Assembly (NCBI GenBank): GCA_947628665.1
Contig: CANRAU010000009.1
Location: 19,743-83,742, forward strand
Reading direction: 5' to 3'
Source: an uncultured Clostridia bacterium
Lineage (GTDB): Bacteria; Bacillota; Clostridia; Oscillospirales; Acutalibacteraceae
DNA length: 64,000 nt
How positions within the stretch are numbered: position 1 is the first letter of the stretch; each line of letters opens with the position of its first letter. This document shows, piece after piece, positions 36,988-46,491 of the stretch. The notes under the pieces were generated by a model. That model had not been told where the DNA came from, ran no database searches, and saw only the letters and a list, made by a program, of their open reading frames with translations. Made by a program: the position numbers and the translations under genes.

Positions 36988-37821
36988 TCAGGCGAGCAGC
37001 GCACGGATCGCAAAATACGCGACCACCACCGCGCCCAGCACAATGCGGTACCAGCCGAACACCTTGAAGTCGTGCTTTTTGATGTACCCCATCAAAAAGC
37101 GGATGATGCCCACCGAAACCGCGAACGCGACGACCATGCCGGTGAGCAAAATGCCGATCTCCAGACCCGAATAGTGAAAGCCGTATTTCACGAGCTTGAG
37201 CGCGCTTGCGCCGAACATTACAGGCACGGCCAAGAAAAAGGTGTACTCTGCGGCGACGGTTCTCGATACGCCCAAAAGCAGCGCGCCGAGAATGGTCGCG
37301 CCCGAACGCGAAGTCCCCGGGAACACGGCGGCGATCAGCTGAAACAGGCCGATATAAAACGCCACGGGATAGGTGATCTCGGAAATGGAGCGGATCTTCG
37401 GCGCTTTCTTTTGGTTGATGTTTTCGATGATCAGGAACGCTATGCCGACCACAATGAGCATAACGGAAACGGTCTGCCAGTTGTAAAACAGCGCCTCAAG
37501 CTGTTCGTCAAACAAAAGGCCGACCACCGCCGCGGGCAGGCACGATACCACGACCTTGAACCACATGGTGAATATGGGCTTTTTAATGAGCAGTTTGTTG
37601 TCGCGGATGCCGAACGGCCACAGCTTTTTCCAAAACAGAAGCACGACCGCCAAAATCGCGCCGAGCTGGATCACGACCAAAAACATACTGCGGAATTCTT
37701 CGGACACGTTCAAATGTAAAAATTCATCGACTAAGATCATGTGTCCCGTGCTGCTGATGGGCAGCCATTCGGTGACGCCCTCCACGATCCCCAATAAAAT
37801 GGCTTTCAAAATTTCCAACAT
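36988..37821 (-). CDS. uppP: Undecaprenyl-diphosphatase
   Basis: LLGIVEGVTEWLPISSTGHMILVDEFL...FPGTSRSGATILGALLLGVSRTVAAEYTFFLAVPVMFGASALKL. Confidence 0.97.
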   Translation of the reverse strand: MLEILKAILLGIVEGVTEWLPISSTGHMILVDEFLHLNVSEEFRSMFLVVIQLGAILAVVLLFWKKLWPFGIRDNKLLIKKPIFTMWFKVVVSCLPAAVVGLLFDEQLEALFYNWQTVSVMLIVVGIAFLIIENINQKKAPKIRSISEITYPVAFYIGLFQLIAAVFPGTSRSGATILGALLLGVSRTVAAEYTFFLAVPVMFGASALKLVKYGFHYSGLEIGILLTGMVVAFAVSVGIIRFLMGYIKKHDFKVFGWYRIVLGAVVVAYFAIRALLA

Positions 37822-37863
37822 GGCATACTGCCTCCTAAAACACGCAAACGCGCTTGGCCGCGT

Positions 37864-38940
37864 TTACCCTTCTGCCGCCGCGCCGAGCTTTTGCGCCGTA
37901 TCGGCGGTGATGAGCGCATCGATGATCTCGTCGAGATCGCCGTTTAAAATCTGCTCGATTTTATAAAGCGTCAGCCCGATGCGGTGATCGGATACGCGCC
38001 CCTGCGGGTAATTGTAGGTACGGATGCGCTCGCTGCGGTCGCCCGTACCGACCTGACTGCGGCGTTCGCCCGCGATCTCGGCGTCCTGCTTGGCGCGTTC
38101 GATCTCCAACAGGCGGGAACGCAGCACCTTGAGCGCTTTGTCCTTATTTTTGTACTGACTGCGTTCGTCCTGACATTCCACGACCATGCCCGTGGGCAGA
38201 TGCGTCACGCGAATGGCGGAAGAGGTTTTGTTGACCTTTTGCCCGCCCGCGCCGCTGGAACGGAACACGTCGATCTGCAAATCGGCGGGGTCAAGCTCCA
38301 ATTCGACCTCCTGCGCCTCGGGCAGCACCGCCACCGTCGCCGTGGACGTATGCACGCGCCCCTGGCTTTCAGTTTCGGGCACACGCTGTACGCGGTGTAC
38401 GCCGCTTTCAAATTTCAATCGGGAATACGCGCCCTCGCCCTCCACAGTCAGGGTCACTTCCTTAAAGCCGCCCAATTCCGTTTCGTTGGCGTTGATGATC
38501 TCCGTGCGAAAACCCTTGGCTTCGGCATACATGGTATACATCCGATACAGCGTCGCGGCAAACAGCGCGGCTTCCTCGCCGCCCGCGCCCGCACGGATCT
38601 CCAAAATCACGTTTTTGTCGTCGTTCGGGTCACGCGGCAGCAGTAGGATCTTCAGCTCCTTTTTTAAGTCCTCCAGCCCTGTAGCGGTCTCGTCGAATTC
38701 CTCCTGCGCCATTTCCCGAAGCTCTTTGTCGGTATCGCGCGCATCCAAAAGCGCCCGCGCTTCCTCGTTCTGTGCGCGCAGCGTTTGATATGTGCGGAAT
38801 TTCTCCACAATGGGCGTAAGGCGCTTGGCCTCGCGCATCAACGCGGTATAGCGCGTTTGGTCGGCGAGTACGGTCGGGTCGCAAAGCTGCTCGTTCACCG
38901 CCGTGAACCGTTCTTCGATGGCCTCTAATTTTTCAAGCAT
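37864..38940 (-). CDS. prfA: Peptide chain release factor 1
   Basis: [22 protein letters not shown]...[32 protein letters not shown]...[26 protein letters not shown]. Confidence 0.97.
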   Translation of the reverse strand: MLEKLEAIEERFTAVNEQLCDPTVLADQTRYTALMREAKRLTPIVEKFRTYQTLRAQNEEARALLDARDTDKELREMAQEEFDETATGLEDLKKELKILLLPRDPNDDKNVILEIRAGAGGEEAALFAATLYRMYTMYAEAKGFRTEIINANETELGGFKEVTLTVEGEGAYSRLKFESGVHRVQRVPETESQGRVHTSTATVAVLPEAQEVELELDPADLQIDVFRSSGAGGQKVNKTSSAIRVTHLPTGMVVECQDERSQYKNKDKALKVLRSRLLEIERAKQDAEIAGERRSQVGTGDRSERIRTYNYPQGRVSDHRIGLTLYKIEQILNGDLDEIIDALITADTAQKLGAAAEG

Positions 38941-39130
38941 GGTTTTCTTCGTCTTTCCGCAGTATTTTTTTGATATTTTTTTCGATCTTCACGCGCGGCG
39001 CCATGATTTCATGCCCGCATTTCGTACAGCGCAGGCGAAAATCCATCCCCACGCGCAGCACGGCAAATTCCCGATTGCCGCAGGGGTGGGGCTTTTTCAT
39101 TTCCAGCAGATCGCCGACACGTACATCCAT
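38933..39130 (-). CDS. DUF951 family protein
   Basis: [57 protein letters not shown]. Confidence 0.9.
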   Translation of the reverse strand: MDVRVGDLLEMKKPHPCGNREFAVLRVGMDFRLRCTKCGHEIMAPRVKIEKNIKKILRKDEENHA

Positions 39131-39142
39131 ATAGAAGTCTCC

Positions 39143-40900
39143 TTACGACGGTTCGTTTTCGTCCGTTTGCACATTCGTACAGCCGCGCAGCACGCAGTTC
39201 TCGACGCCGTTCGCCGTTTCCCCGAGCAAGCGGTTGCCGCGTATCGTCAGTCCCTCGACGCTTTCGATGCAAAACGCCGCGCCGTTCGCCAAATGCACGG
39301 TGTTGTCCTCTATCGTGATGTTTTTGTGAACGGGGACGTCGGGCAACCGCCCGAGCGCCGTCACGGGATGCACATATACGGCGGGCGCGCTGTCGCGCGG
39401 TGCGGGGCAGAGGAAAAATTCGTTGCTGCGGATGGTCACGTCGCGCACAGGACCCGATTCATACCATTCGCCCGAATCGTTCGACAGGAAAATGCACGCC
39501 ATAACGGTGGTGGCAAAGCGGTTGTTTTCGATCAGCACCCGCCGACGCGTGGTACACAAGATCCCGCGCGTGGGGATGTGCGTAAACGTACAGCCGCGCA
39601 CCGTGACCTCGGGCGTATAGGTGCTGTTTTCCGCGACGTATTTCGGCTGCGCGCCGAGTTTTTCGCAAAGACAGGCGGGCAGCGGCCGGTCAAAGGCGAC
39701 GGTCATGGATTTTAAATCGTTTCCGTCCTCGCCGGGTGCGCCCGCTTTCGTTACGGTGTATACCGTCTCCTGCCCCTCTGCGGGCAAAAGGGTGTCGCGC
39801 GCATAGAAAATAACCTCGTCCCCGACATGGAACTGCGGGAAGCCGCCCTGCTGCCGATGCACATAGCGCAGGCGCAGCGTGCGGTCGTCGAGCATTTCCT
39901 CCACACGCGTAAACGTGCCGTGGATGTTGATCGGGTCGTCGTGCGGATGCGAAAACGTGCAGTTTTCAATTTCGATTTTGCCCGCCGCGCCCGAAACATG
40001 CAGGGAATCGGCGTAACCGGAGCAAAATCTTCCGTCCCCCGGCACGAAGCGGCAGTTTCGGAACGCAACGTTTTTGCACATTTGCACAAGCCACCCAAAG
40101 CCGTGCAGGAAATGGGGCGCGACCGAATCGACCGTGATCTGCTCGCTCTCCCAAAAGAATGCGCCTGCGGTGGGACGGTGTTTGGAGGCGCAAAGCTGGG
40201 CGACCGTCCCCACACTGCGCCAGGGCTTCGGCACAAATCCGAAGTAGGAGACAACGATCCTGCCCCGGTCGTCAACCCGAATTTTTCGAGCGCGGGAAAA
40301 CGGCATTTCCGTAAGTCCCGTGCGCCGCTGTATCCCCGACTGCGGATCGTAACAGACGGCGCACCAGCTTTCGTGGTTATTCCATTGTACGGCGTAGGGC
40401 TCGTTTGTATACGGACTTTTGGAAAAAATCCATTGGATGCGTCCGTTTTTCCATGCGAAATCACAGCCCTTTGCGGGGGTGAAAACCGCATATGTGCGCC
40501 CCACGTCGGTCACGGTCATTTGTGACACGGTGGGGCTTTCAAAATCCCATGCAAAATTTCGGAGGACGATGTTTTTCGAGCGCACGACGGCCAGAGCCAT
40601 CATATCGCCGTGGAACAGGATGCGGCAGCCGTTGCCCTCGATCGTCAGGCCGTTTTGCTCCTCCAGCAAAATGCCGATCGTTTTTTGCGGATAGTCTACG
40701 CTGTCGGTGTTGGAGGTATGGAATTCGCGTACCGAGCAGTGATCCTTATAGATATGCAGCTCCCCGTTTTCGGGCAGTTCAAGCGTACACGGCTCGCCTA
40801 AAGCGCGGATATGCGCCAACGCGTTTTGCAGTGCGCGCGTACAGTCGCCCGCTTTTGCTTCGGGCGTCGTTTGCAGGAAGTCTTGGAAATCCACACGCAT
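39143..40900 (-). CDS. Right-handed beta-helix protein, GH110 alpha-1,3-galactosidase-like
   Basis: 585 aa without signal peptide; GLTIEGNGCRILFHG, SKNIVLRNFAWDFESPTVSQ, CTFSHPHDDPINIHGTF, repeated beta-helix rungs at the C-terminus. Confidence 0.72.
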   Translation of the reverse strand: MRVDFQDFLQTTPEAKAGDCTRALQNALAHIRALGEPCTLELPENGELHIYKDHCSVREFHTSNTDSVDYPQKTIGILLEEQNGLTIEGNGCRILFHGDMMALAVVRSKNIVLRNFAWDFESPTVSQMTVTDVGRTYAVFTPAKGCDFAWKNGRIQWIFSKSPYTNEPYAVQWNNHESWCAVCYDPQSGIQRRTGLTEMPFSRARKIRVDDRGRIVVSYFGFVPKPWRSVGTVAQLCASKHRPTAGAFFWESEQITVDSVAPHFLHGFGWLVQMCKNVAFRNCRFVPGDGRFCSGYADSLHVSGAAGKIEIENCTFSHPHDDPINIHGTFTRVEEMLDDRTLRLRYVHRQQGGFPQFHVGDEVIFYARDTLLPAEGQETVYTVTKAGAPGEDGNDLKSMTVAFDRPLPACLCEKLGAQPKYVAENSTYTPEVTVRGCTFTHIPTRGILCTTRRRVLIENNRFATTVMACIFLSNDSGEWYESGPVRDVTIRSNEFFLCPAPRDSAPAVYVHPVTALGRLPDVPVHKNITIEDNTVHLANGAAFCIESVEGLTIRGNRLLGETANGVENCVLRGCTNVQTDENEPS

Positions 40901-40962
40901 GGCCTGCTCCTTTCCGTCGGGGCGACCCGCATAGGGTAAGCCGCCGAACCGCCTGCGATGTG

Positions 40963-41460
40963 TTACGCCATCGTGAAGATCCCGTAGGTCACAAGCGACA
41001 TGATGACCCCCGCGATAAACACGCCCAGCGCAATGATCGGCAGGGAACGCTTCATGTCAATGCCCAAAAGCGCCGCCATCAGCGCGCCCGTCCAGCCGCC
41101 CGTACCGGGCAGCGGTATGGCCACAAACAAAAGCAGCCCCCATGATTTATAGCGCAGCACCTTGTCACGGTTGCGCTCGGTTTTTGTCTCTAATTTGGTG
41201 ATGATCTTTTCAAAAAAGGAAAACCGCCGCAAAAAGGCAAAGATTTTTTTGATGAACAAAATGATAAACGGGATCGGCAGCATATTGCCGATATAGCAAA
41301 TGGGGAAGGCTCTCAAAAAGGGGATCTCCAAAAGCCGCGCCGCGATCATGCCGCCGCGCAGCTCCAAAATCGGCAGCAGAGAGACGACAAACGCCGTCAG
41401 CTCCGGCGGAATTTTATCTTGAAACAGTTCTACGAAAAACTGCGCCAGTTCTTGTGCCAT
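40963..41460 (-). CDS. Small multidrug-export-like membrane protein (COG2426)
   Basis: LTAFVVSLLPILELRGGMIAARLLEIPFLRAFPICYIGNMLPIPFIILFIKKIF...VAIPLPGTGGWTGALMAALLGI. Confidence 0.85.
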   Translation of the reverse strand: MAQELAQFFVELFQDKIPPELTAFVVSLLPILELRGGMIAARLLEIPFLRAFPICYIGNMLPIPFIILFIKKIFAFLRRFSFFEKIITKLETKTERNRDKVLRYKSWGLLLFVAIPLPGTGGWTGALMAALLGIDMKRSLPIIALGVFIAGVIMSLVTYGIFTMA

Positions 41461-41479
41461 AAGCTCTGCTCCCCCTCAT

Positions 41480-42214
41480 TTACATCAGGTCGTGTTCTTC
41501 CATAAACGCCTTTGCGCGCTGCAAAATGCTTTTGTCGTTCTCGTAATTGAGCGTTTTCAGACAGGCGTCGAATTCCAGCCAAATATAATCCTCGATCTCG
41601 CTTGGCTGAATGACCGTCTGCGTATCCGACGTGGTCGCGAGGAAGATCATGACCGTTTTGTCGATCCGCCCCTGAATGGTATAGACGGACTTCGCCTTGA
41701 AGCCCGGCAAAATCGTAATGTGCAGTCCCGTTTCCTCCAGCACCTCGCGCAGGGCAGTCTCCTCGTCGGTCTCGGTGTTTTCGACGTGGCCTTTTGGGAA
41801 ACCCCAATGGGCGCTGCGCTTGTTTTTGATGAGCAGGAAACGCTTTTGCCCGCCGATGTCGCGGAACACCACCGCGCCGCACGAACGCTCATAAAAACAA
41901 TCTATGGAAACGCCCCGCCCTTTATGCATAAATGCAACGGCGGGCGCAATGTCGTTGATGATAAACTGCTTGGATTTCGGGGCGACCACGAGGTAGACGG
42001 CGTGCCGACGACTGTCCTTGATCACCGCCGTGACGCGGCCGTCGAAATGGCGCACGGGGTGATCGACCCCCATAATGTATGCGCCCGCCACGGGCGAATG
42101 CGGTTCCAGTCCGTTTTCCACAACGCCGTAGTTCAGCAAATATTTTACATTGGTTTCCCGGTCAAAGCGGCCAAGGGGTTTGGTGACCCGAACTCTGACA
42201 AAATTGCCCAACAT
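41480..42214 (-). CDS. NUDIX hydrolase with N-terminal inorganic-pyrophosphatase-like domain
   Basis: N-term MLGNFVRVRVTKPLGRFDRETNVKYLLNYGVVENGLEPHSPVAGAYIMGVDHPVRHFDGRVTAVI; NUDIX box GFPKGHVENTETDEETALREVLEETGL. Confidence 0.88.
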   Translation of the reverse strand: MLGNFVRVRVTKPLGRFDRETNVKYLLNYGVVENGLEPHSPVAGAYIMGVDHPVRHFDGRVTAVIKDSRRHAVYLVVAPKSKQFIINDIAPAVAFMHKGRGVSIDCFYERSCGAVVFRDIGGQKRFLLIKNKRSAHWGFPKGHVENTETDEETALREVLEETGLHITILPGFKAKSVYTIQGRIDKTVMIFLATTSDTQTVIQPSEIEDYIWLEFDACLKTLNYENDKSILQRAKAFMEEHDLM

Positions 42215-42667
42215 CTGTTGTATGACTCCTTAACATCGGGCGACGGCGCGCCTGCAAAAATTTCCGCGCCCGCTTTCGTCTGCGCACACGAACCCGCGAC
42301 GCAAAGCGCGGGCGACCGCAAACAAAACAAATGCCCGATCCGTAAAACTGCCCCTATTATACAGGGAAAATTTGTCGGTTGCAAGTCCTTTTTCCAAGAG
42401 CGGGACAGGTCTTTGCGGAAAAGCCGCGCGGCGGTCGGTCGGCGCGCTGTCGGACTTAGCAAAATGCACAAGAAAAAAACTTAAAAACTGACTGCGCGAT
42501 TCCGAATTGTATATTTTGTAAAGTGTTCAAAACAGGCTGTAAGCTGTTAAAAGTTTCACAAAAGTTATAAACATTGGTTCAAAAGTCGGGTTTTCGCATA
42601 AATTTGGCGTGTTTTGGGGAACTTTTTAACATTTTGAACATGGTTTTGAACATTTCTGCGCAAAAGG

Positions 42668-42690
42668 AAACTATACTGTTTGTATAGTTT
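42668..42690. promoter_or_regulatory. Perfect 9-bp inverted repeat (operator-like)
   Basis: aaactatac-tgttt-gtatagttt in an AT-rich intergenic region upstream of a plus-strand gene. Confidence 0.5.
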
Positions 42691-42816
42691 TGTAAGTTTT
42701 TAAATTTTGTTAAAAATCCCATATTGACAAAATCCGCACGGTTTTGCAAAAGGGAGATTCGTATATTTTCCCGTTAAAACCCAATACTATGAAAAACGAA
42801 AAGCGGAGGATACGGC

Positions 42817-43080
42817 ATGGTCAAAGGGATCAATCGACAGGTGCTGGAAATACAGGAAACGGGGTCGCCATATTTTGATCGCGCGTTCTTTTTTGTAAAG
42901 CCGGAATTCGCCTTTACGGACGAAAAGCGACTGCGCAGGGCGGCGGAGGATGCGTTAAAGCACCCCGACCGTTTGCCGAAGACCCGTCGAAAGCGGATCA
43001 GGAGCGCCTGGCTTTGGGCGATCGGCTCGGGCGCGGCGGCGGGCGCGGGCGCGATCATCACGGCGCTTTGCGTGCATTAA
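42817..43080 (+). CDS. Small conserved-looking membrane protein of unknown function
   Basis: MVKGINRQVLEIQETGSPYFDRAFFFVKPEFAFTDEKRLRRAAEDAL...C-terminal TM AWLWAIGSGAAAGAGAIITALCVH. Confidence 0.75.
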   Translation: MVKGINRQVLEIQETGSPYFDRAFFFVKPEFAFTDEKRLRRAAEDALKHPDRLPKTRRKRIRSAWLWAIGSGAAAGAGAIITALCVH

Positions 43081-43139
43081 ATCTTATACGGCGTACAACG
43101 GATTTCAACATCCGCCGTGCGCCGATTTTTTCTGTCACT

Positions 43140-43420
43140 TTCTGAAAGCCAAAACATAAGTTTTCGCCCGCCTTTTTCAAAAGGCGGTGAGGTGTCGGAG
43201 CGAAGCTCTGACTCGCCCCTCGCAAGGGGCGAAACACCCAAAGCGTCAGCAAAGCGCAGGAAGGGAAGAAAAACGTCCCAGTGGGACGTTTTTCGCGGGA
43301 ATTCTCGCCTGCCGGCTCGGTCGGTGCTTTTGCGGCGATGCCGCAAAGGTCGCCACTGGCGACCCGCACCCCTGCAAGGGGTTTCCCGATACGCCGCGTA
43401 GCGGCGTATTGTGAAAAACA
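43140..43420 (-). repeat. Mosaic palindromic repeat (copy 2, inverted orientation)
   Basis: Reverse complement carries ggtgcgggtcgccagtggcgacctttgcggc, accgaccgagccggcaggcgagaattc and ccgccttttgaaaaaggcgggcgaaaac as in copy 1. Confidence 0.85.
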
Positions 43421-43439
43421 CTACAGAAAAAAACCTCCC

Positions 43440-43700
43440 GTATGGGAGATTCCAGCGTGTAGAAAAAGTATGTGCCACTCGGCAATATGCACAAAAGGAA
43501 TAAGATTATGGGGAACCCCCGGCGAGGGTTCCCCACCGAAAAACAGTCCACTGGACTGTTTTTCGCCCCTCCTGCGCTTTTTGGGGACAAAATTTCGCAG
43601 CCTGCGGGCTACGATGGGGGCGCCGCCCCTCAACCCCGCCGCCTTTTGAAAAAGGCGGGCGAAAACTTTTGGTTTGACTTTTGGCTAGTGAGAGGGAAAA
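43440..43700 (+). repeat. Mosaic palindromic repeat (copy 3)
   Basis: gtagaaaaagtatgtgccactcggcaatatgcacaaaaggaataagattatggggaacccccggcgagggttccccaccgaaaaacagtccactggactgtttttcgcccctcctgcgctttttgggga...aaaggcgggcgaaaactttt. Confidence 0.88.
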
Positions 43701-43787
43701 GTCAGAGAAAAACTTTTCTTTCCTTTGTGCGTACTGGCGCGAGGAGCTTCGTGCATATAGCGCGCGGCGGATTGTAAAAAACACTAC

Positions 43788-43816
43788 AAAAAAACCTCCC
43801 GTATGGGAGGTTTTTT
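43788..43816. terminator. Bidirectional terminator-like hairpin
   Basis: aaaaaaacctccc-gtat-gggaggtttttt. Confidence 0.75.
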
Positions 43817-43836
43817 CGTATAGAACCAAAGGCAAA

Positions 43837-43864
43837 CGCCCGCAGAACGTGCGTTCTGCGGGCG
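43837..43864 (-). terminator. Hairpin terminator downstream of the 43964-45940 gene
   Basis: Near-perfect palindrome cgcccgcagaacgtgcgttctgcgggcg, then TTTGCCTTT on the minus strand. Confidence 0.6.
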
Positions 43865-43963
43865 CGTATAATTGGAGAGAATTCAGTCACTTAGCTTAAG
43901 AGTCATTTTCTACTCTTGGCTTAAGAGTGTTTTCCTCACAGTTTAAGAGTGTTACCTCTCGAC

Positions 43964-45940
43964 TTATTCGTCGCGATCCTTCTTGGAACGGACAGCCATG
44001 GTGACAAACGCCGCAGCTGCCAGCAGGGAGATCGCGGAGAAACCGGTCACCGCAGCACCGGTTACGGGGATCTGCGGGAGAGTCTTATCCGGCTGCGACG
44101 GATTGGAAGGAGCCGCAGCATCTTTGGTCTCCGTTGCGCCGCAAACCGAGCAGGTTCTTACCTGTTTGCCGTTTTCTTCTTTCCACTCGCCATACTGATG
44201 GCCGGCAGCCTTCACGGTCGGGTCAAAAGCGTTGTTCGCAGCCGCGTCAGCTTCCGATTTGAAAGCAAGACCGCAGTCGTCGCAACGATAATACTCCACG
44301 TTGCCGTTTTCGGTGCAGGTTGCAGCCTTCGCTTCAACCTTGGTAAGCGACTGGTGACCCGTCGCGGGAGCAACAACAGACGTCAAAGCTGTTTCCTTAG
44401 CGGCATATATATCATCCGTAGCGAAATCCAGTCCGCAATAGGGGCAATGATAATAGGCAACCGTGCCGTCCGCCGTGCAGGTGGGCGCTTTCGCGGCAAC
44501 AGCCTCAAGATGACGGTGATGATGGACTTCGTCCATTTCCGCAACCAAACTGAGCAGGTGATCGGCAAGCGGCTCTCTGTCGGTTTCCAGAGCCGTCAAG
44601 ATCTCATTCTTGACATCCTCCGGCAACTGCATTTTGAGCGCATTCTCCAAAATGCCGGTCTGAATCGCCATTTTGATCAAGGTGTTGGTCTCTCTGTAGC
44701 AAATGAGGTTATCATAGAGATAATCATAGACGATCTTGACAACATCCGCCGTGGATTCCGCCTCAGCAACGCGGTCAAGCTGCATATGTCTGAATTTAAG
44801 ACTTACAATCGCCGTCATGGGCATAATCTGAGATTCTGTGGAGATGCCCAAAAGGCCCTTCGGGGCTTTGCCGTCGCCTTCCTCGCGATCCACAAACGTA
44901 ATGTCCAAGGGGGAATTATCGCCTAACAAAGTACCAATCAGGAAATTGACCAAGCCTTCGATGTCCAGTCTCTGCGGGTCGGTTTCATTTTCGGCTTCAC
45001 CGATAGTGGGAAGACCATTGATTACATCGGAGACACTCTGTAAGGTCTCTCCTATGTCGGGAAGATATGTCGGAAGGTCTTTTGCCATCTTCTGCACGGC
45101 AGACCCAATAAGCGCAATGCCCTGGTACACTTTCGCGCCGCTGTCTTTTTTCACTACGTTCTGAATCATACCCACAACGTTGTTGGAAAGATCCGGGAAC
45201 AGAGCGTTCACAACATTCTTGGTCATGTCAACAGCGAGCTGTTTCTGTTCAGCAGTTCCAAGCACGTCGCACTCTTTCGCTTTATGCCCTTGCTGGTCAA
45301 CGCCGAGACCTTCGCACAGCGCATCAAAGCCGTTCTGAATGTCAGCAAGCGGATGCTTCAGGACGAGCATATCCAACATCATAAAGATTCTCAAGTCAGA
45401 TTCAAAAACTGTGTCTACGAAGTTAAGCATTTCATTCCGGAACTCTTCCATAGAATTCACTTCAATGGGATGTTCCTTGAAGAATTTGGTGAAAGTGCCT
45501 TCTTCGGTAACATTGCCTTCGTCGTCTTTCACATCCGCGTCGATCTTAGTGCCGTCTTTCGTATACTTCGCCAAATCGGCAAAGCGCTCTTTGTTCAACT
45601 CGGTTGTTTCCGCGTATTTATCTGGGGCAGTCATGCTTGCCGTGCCTTTGGTGTAAAACTCAACCGTGTCGGCTCCGCCTACACCATACGGCGACCCAAA
45701 GACCGGCAAGGTCAAGCCCGGCAGCAGCTTGTAAAGGCTCTCAATCACGGAACCATTCAAGAGCTTCGCGCTTAAAACCGTGTTCACGTCGTCAAGCAAA
45801 AGCTCGACGTCTTCTTCGGTTACTTCATCGCTGTATGTGGGTTTGTAGGGGGCGGCCGCCGACGCCATGGTCGCGGCGAACATGGAAATGACCATGACAA
45901 ACGCCAACAGTACACTCAGAAGCTTTGTACTTTTTTTCAT
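43964..45940 (-). CDS. Cell-surface protein with Cys-pair modules and IPVTG-type sorting signal
   Basis: Signal MKKSTKLLSVLLAFVMVISMFAATMASA; CTADGTVAYYHCPYCGLDF and CTENGNVEYYRCDDCGLAF modules; C-term LPQIPVTGAAVTGFSAISLLAAAAFVTMAVRSKKDRDE. Confidence 0.82.
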   Translation of the reverse strand: MKKSTKLLSVLLAFVMVISMFAATMASAAAPYKPTYSDEVTEEDVELLLDDVNTVLSAKLLNGSVIESLYKLLPGLTLPVFGSPYGVGGADTVEFYTKGTASMTAPDKYAETTELNKERFADLAKYTKDGTKIDADVKDDEGNVTEEGTFTKFFKEHPIEVNSMEEFRNEMLNFVDTVFESDLRIFMMLDMLVLKHPLADIQNGFDALCEGLGVDQQGHKAKECDVLGTAEQKQLAVDMTKNVVNALFPDLSNNVVGMIQNVVKKDSGAKVYQGIALIGSAVQKMAKDLPTYLPDIGETLQSVSDVINGLPTIGEAENETDPQRLDIEGLVNFLIGTLLGDNSPLDITFVDREEGDGKAPKGLLGISTESQIMPMTAIVSLKFRHMQLDRVAEAESTADVVKIVYDYLYDNLICYRETNTLIKMAIQTGILENALKMQLPEDVKNEILTALETDREPLADHLLSLVAEMDEVHHHRHLEAVAAKAPTCTADGTVAYYHCPYCGLDFATDDIYAAKETALTSVVAPATGHQSLTKVEAKAATCTENGNVEYYRCDDCGLAFKSEADAAANNAFDPTVKAAGHQYGEWKEENGKQVRTCSVCGATETKDAAAPSNPSQPDKTLPQIPVTGAAVTGFSAISLLAAAAFVTMAVRSKKDRDE

Positions 45941-46062
45941 GTGTGACTCTCCTTTTACACAAATTTGATTTATAAATTCACCGCGCTGCGGCGCGGCAGA
46001 TTTACCGAACGTTACCCGCACAGACCGTTTATGTTAAAAATCTGTCAATTCGACACGTTTAT

Positions 46063-46091
46063 ATTGTAGCATCGGCACAGAGGATTGTCAA
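46063..46091 (-). promoter_or_regulatory. Consensus-like promoter for the 43964-45940 gene
   Basis: Minus strand TTGACA-17 nt-TACAAT; leader of ~115 nt. Confidence 0.75.
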
Positions 46092-46164
46092 CAAAAAATA
46101 TGAAAAAAATATGAACTTTTTCAGGAAATGTTTACACGATCTCCCGTTCCGATTCCCATCGTAG

Positions 46165-46491
46165 GGAGCAACTTGTTTTACCCGACTTTCTGCGAAAAAA
46201 TCTACTCAATAAAAGTAGGAATTTTTTGCCAAATGCGGCGTGCTTCGCCGCATCGGGAAACCCCTTGTCAGAGGGAGCAACTTGTTTTACCCGACTTTCT
46301 GCGAAAAAATCTACTCAATAAAAGCAGGAATTTTTTGCCAAATGCGCCGCTGCGCGGCACATCGGGAAACCCCTTGTCAGAAGGAGCAACTTGTTTTACC
46401 CGACTTTCTGCGAAAAAATCTACTCAATAAAAGCAGGAATTTTTTGCCAAATGCGCCGCTGTGCGGCACATCGGGAAACCCCTTGATAGGG
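46165..46491 (+). repeat. 3 x ~109-bp tandem repeat
   Basis: ggagcaacttgttttacccgactttctgcgaaaaaatctactcaataaaag(t/c)aggaattttttgccaaatgcg..catcgggaaacccc starts at 46165, 46274 and 46383. Confidence 0.93.

Noticed and set aside
43057-43835. Several 60-130 aa ORFs in both strands of the mosaic repeats (e.g. NSPVDCFSVG..., LACRLGRCFC...)
   Set aside because: The same peptides recur at 50.2 and 63.7 kb only because the DNA repeat recurs. No start context, and frames overlap in all directions.
46165-46491. Possible CRISPR array
   Set aside because: Units are contiguous 109-bp tandem repeats without unique spacers, and no cas genes are present.
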